Of a DNA stretch of 64,000 bases, positions 34,571 to 44,559 are shown one piece after another. Position 1 is the stretch's first letter; every line of letters begins with the position of its first letter. Source of the stretch: Eurosta solidaginis (taxonomy: Eukaryota; Arthropoda; Insecta; Diptera; Tephritidae). The DNA lies in contig NC_090320.1 of assembly GCF_040869045.1 (NCBI RefSeq), positions 243,350,978 through 243,414,977 of the forward strand, given 5' to 3'. The translations under genes and the position numbers were made by a program. The notes beneath the pieces were generated by a model. That model was not told the DNA's origin and ran no database searches. It saw only the letters and a list, made by a program, of their open reading frames with translations.

Positions 34571-34898
34571 TAACGAATTTACTTACAAATCCCTTATTTG
34601 CAACCTTCTGCTGAGTTCGTATCACTAAACTGTTGAATAAATAACTTCAATATTGAATAATGGAAAAACGGCCTTTATTAAAGTACTTCACAATAACACT
34701 TATACTTTGCAACTAGCTGGCTTAACAACCAAACTGACAGATAGCTTAAATGAAACTGAATTCTCGCCTCTACTGTTCTCGCATTTTTATACTCTTTGAT
34801 TTCCTAGTTGCATACTTCTAGGCTTTTCCATTCTAGAACTTACTAGTTGCTTTCTCAGCTGCGACTACAGATGTATAATTTACATAGCTTCTCTCACA
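34571..34898 (-). mobile_element. Gypsy 3' LTR, truncated
   Basis: Matches the plus-strand left 328 bases of the LTR at 37833-38383. The first bases TG are missing at the outer end (TAACGAATTTAC). At 34898 (CTTCTCTCAC) it joins integrase-coding sequence, so roughly 220 bases of LTR and the integrase core have been deleted. Confidence 0.85.
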
Positions 34899-36602
34899 AT
34901 GCAATGGTGCACCTGAAATATACTGCTTCATCTGGCCAGGACTTCGGGTTTTGGGCCCTTTCGCTCTGTTGCATATCTCGCAGTTGGCAATCCACTCGGT
35001 GACCGACTGACGGCAACCAACCCAATAGAATCTCTGCTTAATTTTCTCGAGTGTCTTCGTGATTCCAAGATGACCTCCACTTGGACCATTGTGCAGCTCG
35101 CTGAGCACGTCAGGAATCCTCTTTCTGGGAACAACTATCAGTTTCTTCTTGCATAGACCATCCTCACTCTCCCATACTCGATGCAAGCAACCGGATATCA
35201 ATTCTAAACTGTTCCACTGTGCCCAATATGACTTCGCAATTGGACTCTCTGCTGACATCTCTCCTCTGTTTGGTCTTTCATTTCGTTCGAGCCCTTGCAT
35301 AACACGTGACAGATCTGCATCTTCTAGCTGGCACTTTCTTAGTTGTTCCTTGCCCCACTCATCCGTACAAGCTATAGGCATTAGCCGGACATCTATAATG
35401 TCTTCTTTAGCCTCAGCCTTTGAACAGTGCTTGCATTCCAAACTACATGGTCTTAGTGACATTGCATCGGCATTTCCATGGGTACTACATTTTCGATGCT
35501 CAATGGAAAAGTCATAGCTTTGTAGTCGCTCGATCCACCGTGCCAATTTTCCTTCCGGATTACGGAACTGCAGAAGCCATTTCAACGCTGCGTGATCTGT
35601 CCTGACACGGAATCGCTGGCCGTAGAGGTATTTGTGAAAATGTTTAATACACTCTACCAATGCCAACAGCTCTCTCGGCGTAACACAGTAGTTCCTCTCT
35701 GGTTTTCCAATCGAACGGCTGTAATATGCAACTACCTTCTCCTGCCCATCGACAAGTTGTGATAAAACGCCTTCTATAGCATATCCACTCGCATCCGTAT
35801 CTAGAATAAATGTTGCTCCTGGAATCGGATATGCTAACATTGGGGCAATGCACAAACGCTCCTTCAATGTTTGGAAAGCCACTTCTTGCTCCTTCTTCCA
35901 TTCAAAAGCTTTGTTTTTTCTTGTGAGCTCATGGAGGCTATGGGCTACGCTGGAAAAATTTGGTACAAATCGGCGGTAATATGTGCACAGCCCAAGGAAA
36001 CTTCTCAATTCATGTAGGTTCTGTGGTCTTGGTCAATCCTTTACAGTCTCTATTTTTTCGTTCGCAGTGCAGATGCCCTCTGTCGTTACCTTGTGACCCA
36101 AATAATTTACTTCCCTTTTAAACAGCGCACACTTTTTGGGACTTAACTTCAGACCAGCGCCAGCTATTCTCTGGAAAACTTCCTCCAAGTTCTTAAGATG
36201 TTCATCAAAGTTCTTGCCCAATACGATGATGTCGTCCAGGTACACCAAGCATGTTTTCCAATGTAGTCATTTCAGTACCTGGTCCATGAGTCTCTCAAAA
36301 GTAGCTGGTGCATTATAAAGTCCAAAAGGCATCATTGTAAATTGCCACAGACCATCACCGACACTGAAGGCTGTTTTCTCTTTACCTTCCTCCTTCACCT
36401 CAACTTGCCAATAGCCGCTTTTCACGTCCAGTGTGGAAAACAATTTCGTACCAGATAGCGAGTCCAGAGTGTCGTCAATTCTTGGCAATGGGTAGCTATC
36501 CTTTTTTGTAACGGCATTCAACTTCTGGAAGTCCACGCAAAACCTCATTTTTCCATCCTTCTTCTTTACAAGTACTACCGGTGAGCTCCATGGACTAGCT
36601 GA
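34899..36602 (-). pseudogene. Gypsy pol: RT, RNase H, integrase zinc finger; core deleted
   Basis: Minus strand. RT starts near 36600 with [21 protein letters not shown] sequence, then [35 protein letters not shown] and [20 protein letters not shown] (36548-36267). A frameshift leads to VYLDDIIVLGKNFDEHLKNL (36248-36033, catalytic YLDD). After a stop, the 391-codon frame (36008-34833) carries LRSFLGLCTYYRRFV, RNase H (FILDTDASGYAIEGVLSQ, RTDHAALKWLL) and the H2C2 integrase finger (GGHLGITKTLEKIKQRFYW, CEICNRAKGPKT). The reading frame then runs directly into LTR sequence, so the integrase catalytic core is missing. A defective element. Confidence 0.9.
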
Positions 36603-37779
36603 TATGCTTCCAAAATTGCTTCTACCCAGTCTGGCCTTTCCACTCCCACGCGATGAGCTTTTTACGCTGGCTTACTCAAAAGTGAGGCTGTTTCCTGAGT
36701 CAGTGCATGCGATACCGTTTCAGCAAATGTTAGTTTTGGATTCGCATATGTAGCCCGCTTCGTTTCCACATCTCGTATGCCATTTATGAAACTCTGGATT
36801 TTTCCCTTTCAGCGTATTCCACGGGTGCGTCCGCATTTGCAAGATGAGCCAATCTTTCAATATCTGAAGCAAACTCCTGCAATGTCTCATTTGCTTTCTG
36901 GTAGCGGTTTTGCAACTCTATTTGGTGTATCTGCTTCCTGTGTTCGCTTCCGTATCGCCTCCCTAGAGCGCTCATCAATGTTTCGTAGTTGTTCCGCTCT
37001 CCCTCAGGAATAGTCTGTAGGATTTCGGCAACTGATTCTTTCAATGCTACGAAGAGTGCGGCAACTTTATCTTCCACATTCCAGTTGTTCACTGCTGCGG
37101 TCTTCTCAAACTGTAGCTTAAAGACCTGGAAAGGAACAGAACCGTCAGGATGGTGTTTTTACCTTTGTATTGCTTGCTGAAATAACTGGCCGATTTAGTT
37201 GCAGCTCCTGTATTCGACCTTTTAAAGCATCTACCTCAGCCCCTATTTTGTTCTCAAACTGCATTATTTTTTCGTCCATACGGGCTTCTAGTTGTACAGA
37301 GATCTGTGATGATACCTGTGCTGAAATTTTTCCGACATTTCGGATATACGTGCCTCCTGTGCTTCAATCCTTTGTGATGACATTTGGGATATACGTGCCT
37401 CCTGTGTTTCAATACTGGATGTTATTTGTAACGACATTTCGGATATACGTGTCTCCTGTGATTCCATTTGGGATACCATATATGTCTTCTGTTCTGCCAG
37501 TTGAGTTTCCATCTTGGTTGTAATACGTGTCTCCTGTTCTGCCAGTTGAGATGACACTATCGTTGTTTGAGCAGATATTGCAGCTAAAATCATATTCAAG
37601 TCTGTGCTTGTAACTGTCTGCGGTGTTTCTTCCATTTTTGTTGTGTCCTCGCCTAATTCTATTGCCTGTCGTAGTCGTTCCTGAAGTTCTAGTTTAACAC
37701 CGGTTGTATTCAATCTACGGCTCTCCAACTCCTTCTTCATTTGCTGGATCTTCAATTCACTTAACCTTGGCATGTCCAA
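36603..37779 (-). pseudogene. Gypsy gag with SAP domain and repeated coiled coil
   Basis: Minus strand, starts at 37779. Residues 1-40 form a SAP-like motif (LSELKIQQMKKELESRRL, then LQERLRQAIEL). A repeated segment follows with ETRISEMS / EARISQMS units, probably a coiled coil. After a frameshift near 37290, the capsid-like part (37092-36784) has WNVEDKVAALFVALKESVAE and ELQNRYQKANETLQEFASDI, ending in [13 protein letters not shown]. No zinc knuckle or protease is seen before RT begins about 70 bases later, so that part is deleted. A likely primer-binding region (TTGGTGTCAGAAGAGG on the minus strand) lies between the 5' LTR and the start codon. Confidence 0.85.
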
Positions 37780-37832
37780 GTTGTATTCGAAGTCTTCGGA
37801 ATTTATTCAAAAATTCCTCTTCTGACACCAAT

Positions 37833-38383
37833 TGTAACGAATTTACTTGCAAATCCCTTATTTGCAACCTTCTGCTGAGTTCGAATCACTAAACTGTTGA
37901 ATAAATAACTCCAATATTGAATAATGGAAAAATGGCCTTTATTAAAGTACTTCACAATAACACTTATACTTTGCAACTAGCTGGCTTAACAACCAAACTG
38001 ACAGATAGCTTAAATGAAACTGTATTCTCGCCTCTACTGTTCTCGCATTTTTATACTCTCTGATTTCCTAGTTGCATACTTCTAGGCTATTCCATTCCAG
38101 AACTTACTAGTTGCTTTCTCAGCTACAGCTACAGATGTATAATTTACATAGCTTCTCTCACACCCCATGCGCTTGTATGTGTGAGCGACACTTCCGCAAT
38201 TATAATTGCCTACATTTAGGAGCATCTCAATAAGATGTCTGCATGTGTTTGCGCATCTCATCGCCGCTGCGTGTACGTACATATGTGTAGACATAATGAT
38301 TGAATTATTGATGTGCGTACCGTCACTGCTTAGCATCGGCTTAGAGATGGCAGTACCCCTTAGTGTTGCAAATATTCGTAACA
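37833..38383 (-). mobile_element. Gypsy 5' LTR, complete (551 bp)
   Basis: On the minus strand it begins TGTTACGAATATTTGCAACA and ends AATTCGTTACA. It is the full version of the solo LTR at 3831 and the truncated LTR at 34571. Beyond 38383 the interrupted host repeat resumes (GTATATTTGGTTCATAGGAC). Confidence 0.9.
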
Positions 38384-38511
38384 GTATATTTGGTTCATAG
38401 GACAGAATGTGTGTAACGGGGTGTAATAATAATAATATGCGGCAAATTTGTTAAAATGGCTTAAGTTGGCTTGAGGAGAAATGTGATAAATGCACTGATT
38501 CCTCAACATAT

Positions 38512-38693
38512 TGTTACCAATATTAGCAACACTAAGGGGTACTATCATCTCTAGGCCGATGCTAAGCAGTGACGTGAATTCACATCAATAATGCAATCAT
38601 TATGTCTACACATACGCGTGCACGCGGCGGAGAAGCAAAGCACAAGCACATGCAGATATCTTATCTGAAATGCTCCTAAAGGTATGCAATTGT
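38512..38693 (+). mobile_element. Partial Gypsy LTR in opposite orientation
   Basis: TGTTACCAATATTAGCAACA at 38512 continues AAGGGGTACTATCATCTC and GCCGATGCTAAGCAGTGACG, matching the reverse complement of the LTR at 38200-38383 but diverged. It stops near ATGCTCCTAAAGGTATGCAA. The 38408-38511 interval before it (AAATGGCTTAAGTTGGCTT) has a relative at about 44413-44480. Confidence 0.8.
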
Positions 38694-38719
38694 GAAATTT
38701 GATTCTCTGGTAATACCCC

Positions 38720-39965
38720 ACTTCAAGGCAAAGTTAGAGATTGTGAGAGCCCACAAACGGCGCAATGGCTGAAACAAATGAAACAAATGGAGAGAAAACT
38801 AGAGAGGATGGTGGCGAATTTAAGTGGGAACACAAAGAGCAGCGAAGAGCGACTTATGCAGCGATTCAATGACATTGCAGTAGAGTTGCAAACAGTGTTG
38901 CCAGGTTAGCCTTTTCGAGGCTAGATTTAGCCTTTTTTTTTGCCTCTAGCCTCGAAATTTTGGGTTTATCTTCGTGACTTTTTTCTAGCCTTTTTTACTC
39001 CGAATGTATTTTTAATAATTTCTAAAATAAATTAATTTCAATAGTTCCTGTGAACACCTAATACCTAATAATATGAGTTCTCTACAAAAGATTAATTCTT
39101 TTTCTGCTGAAAATTCGTTGAAAGTTTCAAAGCCAGATGTATTTTCATACTTTGAAAAAGAGAAGTGTAGTTATTCTTCAAGTCAAATAGCATTAATAGA
39201 GCTGTAGTGGCGAAAACTTATAACAATACAATGGAAAAATGTACACTCCACCATGGAATTTTGGTCGGAAGTCCGAGAACATAAAAATGCATTAAACGAA
39301 CCTCCTTTTTTAGAACTTGTCGAAATCCTATTTAGTAACGCGGAGGTTGAAAGAATTTTTAGTGGCATGAAAATTCTGAAAACTAAATTAAGGAACAAAC
39401 TAAAAATTAAAATGCTAAATGCGCTGCTTAATATTAGATGCTCGTTAAAACGCTTATCTAAATGTTGTAAGGATATTGAAATTACCGATGATCTCATATT
39501 TATGGTAAATAGCCAAACTTTATACACAGACTTAAGCTCTTCTGACTCCTCAGACGGGGAATATTTTATATAAATAATTAGTTTATAATATTGTTTTTAT
39601 GTATATACACATATGCAATCATTTCAAGTAATTCCATGTGCTAGTCAAGGAAAATGTGCCTGATATGTTTTGAAACAAGAAGTTATGTTTAAGTTATGTT
39701 TATAAGTTTTTACTTACAAATGTGTAAACTAAAATATAAAAAAAAAATTTTATGAATTAACCAAAAAAATTTCTGGCCGTTTTTTAGCTTCTTTTTTTTT
39801 TTGCCAATCTAGCTTCTTGTTTTGTCATCACCTGGCAACACTGGTTGCGAAGTATTAAGACCATTGTCAAACTCTTTGATGTGAGGCTGACTGCTGTAGA
39901 ATCAAAAATTTTTGAATATAAAAATATTGCATGCGTAAACTTCGGTGGAAAGCAGCGGAGCGTAA
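38720..39965 (+). pseudogene. Coiled-coil ORF fragment, possibly LINE ORF1, split by hAT
   Basis: The frame QWLKQMKQMERKLERMV, then ERLMQRFNDIAVELR, is cut by the hAT element at 38892. It resumes after 39851 as SIKTIVKLFDVRLTAVESK. The two halves join in one frame once a single target copy is kept. The heptad-rich sequence is like ORF1 of CR1-group LINEs, and a CR1-like RT lies downstream on the same strand. That link is inference, and the frame is closed by the next MITE. Confidence 0.5.
38893..39843 (+). mobile_element. Internally deleted hAT element (951 bp) with 8-bp target duplication
   Basis: Terminal inverted repeats CAGTGTTGCCAGGT on both ends. The target duplication is GTTGCAAA at 38885-38892 and GTTGCGAA at 39844-39851. 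The ORF 39253-39573 keeps the C-terminal dimerisation domain (ILFSNAEVERIFSGMKILKT, KLRNKLKIKMLNALL). Upstream, from MSSLQKINSFSAENSLKVSK at about 39073, there is a short N-terminal remnant ending in a stop. BED finger and DDE core are deleted. The subterminal TTAGCCTTTT / TAGCTTCTTTT motifs are inverted at the two ends. Confidence 0.9.
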
Positions 39966-40193
39966 CAAAATTCTAGTAGGTCACTTTCACCACACCAAAA
40001 ACTTTAACACAATTTTTAACATAATTTAAGCACAGAAATACGCTGATTGGAGTTTTAGTGAGTAAAAGTTAAAATTCTGAACACATTAGCTGAATAAAAA
40101 GTGTACAAATAATTATTAAATAACAAATACAGACAGTGGTAGTTTAACAAATTCTGCTGTGGTAAGTGGTGAATGTGACCTACTAGAATTTTG
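39966..40193. mobile_element. MITE with 19-bp terminal inverted repeats
   Basis: CAAAATTCTAGTAGGTCAC at 39966 is exactly mirrored by GTGACCTACTAGAATTTTG ending at 40193. The similarity continues with TTCACCAC. 228 bp, non-coding. No clear target duplication. Confidence 0.85.
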
Positions 40194-40769
40194 TGAAGCT
40201 TGCTCACACTATTTTTCGTCTATGCAACGTCTCTATATTATATCGTTTCTGTCTTTACCTTACTTGTATTACTAGGCAAATTTGCATATTTGTTTTACTG
40301 CTGATTAGAAATGTTTTCATTGAAGTTGTGTATCATTTAACGTGACTGTTCAACAAATATTCGGCTCTAATGATAAACACAAGGTGATGTTGGATATACT
40401 GTGTAAATAATCGAATGGTCTTAAAGTAGTTCACTTTAATGCACGGAGCCTGTGCTCTGATAAGATGGACTATGTTAGATATACTTTTAATAATTCGTTG
40501 GTAGATATTATTTGTATAGCTAAGACCTGGTTCGGTGAACATGTCACTGACCTACATTGCTGCATTAGCAACTATAATGTTGTGCGAAATGATCGAAAGC
40601 ACAAAAAAGGGGGTGGGGGTAGCTATATATTGCAGAAAGTCGCTTAAAATCAAAACTCTTGCTAAATCTGAAGGTTGTGGTACTGAATATATTATTTCAG
40701 AGGTTACAGATGGTATCACCAAGATACTTGTTTCATGCGTATACAACCCGAATAAATGTTTATTATTAG

Positions 40770-41508
40770 CAGGCATGCTTAACGAACCGATATCATTTCG
40801 TTACGATAATTAACGAAATGAAATGAAACACAGTCATCCCCCTGAAGAAGCTAGAGAGACTAGCGAAACGTCGGGTAAAAAGATGAAATAAAGTTTTTAT
40901 TTTGCATCTAAAATACATTGGTCAAAAAAGCCTAACCAAAATTTACTTCTATAAATGAATTGACCGGAAAAAGTCATTATTACAGTCATTTCGTTTCGTT
41001 TATTAACGTTAAGAACGTCAAATTAACGAAATGATTTTGTTTCGTTTTCTGCCATATCAAAACGAAATCAAATCGTTTATGTTGATTATTAATTTCAAAC
41101 TATGCTGACAAAGCTGATTGATGGCGGAGTCATTAAAGGTGAAAGCATTAGCCAAGCTGATTGCAACTTTTCTCATGAATTTTGACAGTACGAATATTTC
41201 TCAGAGTATTTTTGACATTACCACCAACGAATTACACAAACAAATTACATGGAGTTTGTGTGTGTATGTCCGCTCGCTGTTATCATCTTACGGCTTCACT
41301 ATGTCTATAGCATTGCCAGCACAATTCGAACATAAAGTATCACGTTTTTGTTAACGTTTTTAACGTTAACGAAAGCTTTTCGTTTCGGTTAAAAACGAGA
41401 CACAATTTATCTTGATAATTTCTTTATCGATAATATTTCGAAGTGTTTCAACGGAAACGGTGGAAATTTTTTGATAAACGATTAGCTTAACGTTAAGGTG
41501 CATCCCTG
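40770..41508. mobile_element. hAT-type MITE, copy 2, inside the CR1-like LINE
   Basis: The target duplication ATTATTAG is at 40762-40769 and 41509-41516 (perfect). Ends are the same as copy 1 (CAGGCATGCTTAACGAAC and AAGGTGCATCCCTG). It is about 150 bases longer than the copy at 1689-2277 because of an insertion at 40838-40981. The rest is highly similar. Confidence 0.92.
40838..40981 (+). mobile_element. 144-bp insertion with hammerhead-ribozyme-like core
   Basis: Flanked by ACAGTCAT at 40830-40837 and 40982-40989. It begins CCCCCTGAAGA, then A, then a hairpin (GCTAG, loop AGAGA, CTAGC at 40850-40864) followed by GAAACGTCGGG. This order, CUGANGA - stem II - GAAA, is the catalytic core of hammerhead ribozymes such as those in Penelope-like elements. 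One extra A before the stem is a deviation. No protein is encoded. It is probably the 3' end of a retroelement or a short derivative. Confidence 0.5.
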
Positions 41509-43910
41509 ATTATTAGATGGCTACTTTTCTGATTTGTCTGTTCAAGTTTATGGAGTACGAGTGTTATGTTATAAGTGGTGATTTTAATGTAAACTTACTT
41601 GTGAAAGATTCGATTAATATCAAACTGCGTGATCAAATATCAGCAGGTGGACTAACTATTTTTAATGAGAAAATACCTACAAGAAACCCTAATAACGCTA
41701 GGCCAAGCCTTCTAGATTTTTTTATTACCACTGATCTGGCCTTAATTCTTAAATTTGACCAACAATTTTTCATATCGGACCGTGATTTGCTTTTCTGTAC
41801 CGTTGATGTAGTGCTGCTGGTGTTACTTTCTCGTAACGTGATTTCCGTTCTGTAGATACCAGTGCTTTGTTCTCTGATTGTAACGCCATTTATTGGAATC
41901 AATGTTGGAATTACGAGTCGGTAGACTCAAATCTCGAGTTTCTTAATAATCAATTGACTTCCCTTTTTGATCGGCACGTGCCCCTACGTAATGCTAAAGT
42001 CATAAACAAATATTGCCCATGGTTTAACAAGAGAGTTAGTGCTGCAATCCGAAAACGAAATAAGTTGCATGCAAAGTGGAGAAGGCTAAAGACGAATGCA
42101 TCATGGTGTGAGTATAAAGTTGCCCGCAACACGGCGACAGTTGTTACTAGGCAAGCAAAAAGATGGTACTGTCAACTAAAATTGAACCCGTCTCTCCCAT
42201 CTAAGAAGCTGTGGAGCAATCTAAAAAGTCTGCACATCCATGGAAAGAATAATGTGCAATGTGAAATTAACCCTGATGTTATAAACGATTATTTCACTGA
42301 GAATGTAAGCCCCGTTAGTATTAGTGTCGACACAGAGTTGCCCTCACAACTTTTAATCCAAAACCCCTTTGAATTCATCTGCGTCAGCGAAAATGAAGTG
42401 TACAAAGCTGTCATGGCGATCAAGTCTTACGCAGTTGGAAATGATGGTATATACTTGAAATTTGTAAAAATTTTACTTCCGTATATACTAGGTGCTCTCA
42501 CTCACATTATTAACCATAGCTTCACAAGTGGCTGTTTTCCGGATGCTTGGAAAAAGGCAATTAATTTTCCGACTCCAAAAAAACCTCTTGCGTCCAACAC
42601 GAGTGACTATAGACCAATTAGTATCCTACCGTCATTTTCCAAAGTGTGTGAAAATTTGATGGCTGACCAAAGTGCGGTGCATATTCAAAGGAATAATTAG
42701 CTTTCTCCATTGCAGTCTGGGTTTAGGCCTGGGCACAGTTGTGCTACTGCAATGCTTAGAATTGTAGATGACATAAGAACGCCTTTTGATAAGGAGATAT
42801 AACTATACTTTGCCTCTTAGATTTCTCTAAGGCATTTGACTCAGTCAACCATTCTCTGTTATGTTGGAAGATAAGGCTTTTTTTGGGCTCTCTGATAGCT
42901 CCTCGAAACTGTTGTTAAGTTATCTAACGGGAAGAGTTCAACGTGTTATATGTGATAATGCCTCATCTCAGTTCAGAGCTATCAAAGCAGGTGTCCCGCA
43001 AGGCTCAATCCTTGGCCCCCTCTTGTTTAGTATGTTTATTAACGACGTATTTTCGGTGTGTAAATATGTATGTTAGTACGCATGCGTATGCTGATGACAT
43101 TCAGTTATATCTTTCAAATCGTATCGGTCTTGTAGAACATTTATGTGATAAAGTAAATAACGATCTGTCTGCTATATTTTGCTGGGCGCAAAAAAGTGTT
43201 TTGTGTTTAAATGCAAGTAAATCATATGTTGTACCCATATGTAAAACCGAAATAGACCCTGATGATATACCGCCTTTAGTAATTGGTACGTCCACCCTTG
43301 AGATCACTCACAAAATAAAGAACATTGGGTTTATAATAAATAATAAACTTAGCTGTGGTGATCATGTTAACAAATTGGTAAGCATTGTTTACTTTATTCT
43401 GCGTAGGTTGAGAATGTCTGCAGCGTTTACGCCACAATAGACGCGTAAAAACTCGCGATACAATTGATTGTGCCCCATTTTACGTACGCGGAATTAGTAT
43501 ATAGTAAACTTGACTCGCTATCAGCAAATAAGGTAAATGTAGCCTTCAACAATGTTACACGGTATGTTTATGGCATAAGTCGTTATGCTCACATATCACC
43601 ATGGCACGACAAAATTTTGGGTTGTAGCATTATGCAATATATCGACGCCAGGAACTGTATTTTCATGTTTAAGTTGCTGGAATGGAAAACCCCTAAATAT
43701 CTGTATGACAAGATTCAATTAACCAGATCTCAAATATAGTACACTAACATCTAGCCGGCTGTTTTTCATTAGTGCAATTAAAATGTGGAACAGGATTCCA
43801 GAAAATTTAAAATCACAACTAAATAGAAGCAACTTCAGAAAGCTAATATACAAATATTTTAGTGACCTCGATATGACGCTGGCCTCGTAACTATAAATAA
43901 GCTGCTAATA

Positions 43911-44232
43911 TCTTAATCTCTATTTTCTGTCTCTCTCTATTTTCTAAATTTCACTTACTATCTATATCACTTACTGCCTTAAATTGTTAAGTGCCATTGC
44001 ATTAGTATTAAGCTTGAATCATATATTTTATTTTATCCTTTAAGTAATGTTTTTTTAAATATAAATACTAAATAATAGAATGTATCCCATTGCTGATGTA
44101 CATATAAAAGACTGACTAGTCTTAGTTGTACAATGAAATTAATTAAATAAATATTAAATGTTATGTTATGTAAGTATTATTTTCAATAAAACCGTTTAAC
44201 TTAAAATTTTTTTTTTAAATTATTTTATTTCT
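43911..44232 (+). other. 3' non-coding part of the CR1-like LINE and AT-rich flank
   Basis: No ORF of note. Sequence after the last RT-tail frame (to 43739) contains a YKYFSDLDMTLAS-type end near 43850-43885, then AT-rich sequence. The exact LINE terminus was not identified. Confidence 0.35.
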
Positions 44233-44402
44233 AGGTAATAACAAATATAGTCAGACAAGTAAAAAATGGTTCGCCATACTGTGAAATAAAAAGAGTCACT
44301 TGTTTTCCTAGCAGGAACTTGATAAAAAAAAGAATTTTGTGCGAAACGAAGCCATTTATTTGAACAATTGTTTGCGTTAACAAATAGATACACATATGCT
44401 AC
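44233..44402. repeat. Third copy of the 170-bp repeat found in the inverted-repeat arms
   Basis: GGTAATAACAAATATAGTCA then GACAAGTAAAAAATGG-type sequence, and AAAAAGAGTCACTTGTTTTC, match 21505-21670 and the reverse complement of 15861-16030 with several differences. Here it stands without LINE sequence next to it, so it is an independent repeat. Confidence 0.75.
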
Positions 44403-44559
44403 AGTTTTATTTAAATGGCTTAAGTTGGCTTAGGGAGAAATAATAATAATAATGATAAATGCACTCATTCCTCAACATATTTTAGAGGATCAACATTTTA
44501 GCTTTTGTTGGGTTTCGTCGGTTGTGACGTACAAAGTTGTAATTGGTATTGTCATGAAA

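Larger units (their letters stand above)
40410..43910 (+). pseudogene. CR1-like LINE ORF2 (endonuclease and RT), interrupted
   Basis: Endonuclease start VVHFNARSLCSDKMDYV and VDIICIAKTWFGEHVTDL (about 40430-40560), broken by a frameshift. It continues to VSCVYNPNKC before the hAT MITE at 40770 and resumes after 41516 with ECYVISGDFNVNLLV and DFFITTDL. The 277-codon frame 41867-42700 carries the linker and RT blocks NEVYKAVMAIKSYAVGNDGI and ASNTSDYRPISILPSFSKVC. Later blocks are [38 protein letters not shown] and the catalytic HAYADDIQLYLS (43080-43115). The tail LKIKNIGFII-type to FTYAELVYSK follows. Multiple stops make it inactive. CR1/L2-group placement is from the NARSL and YADD contexts. 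Confidence 0.85.

Noticed and set aside
35089..35517. 142-codon plus-strand ORF
   Set aside because: Antisense to the Gypsy RNase H/integrase frame.
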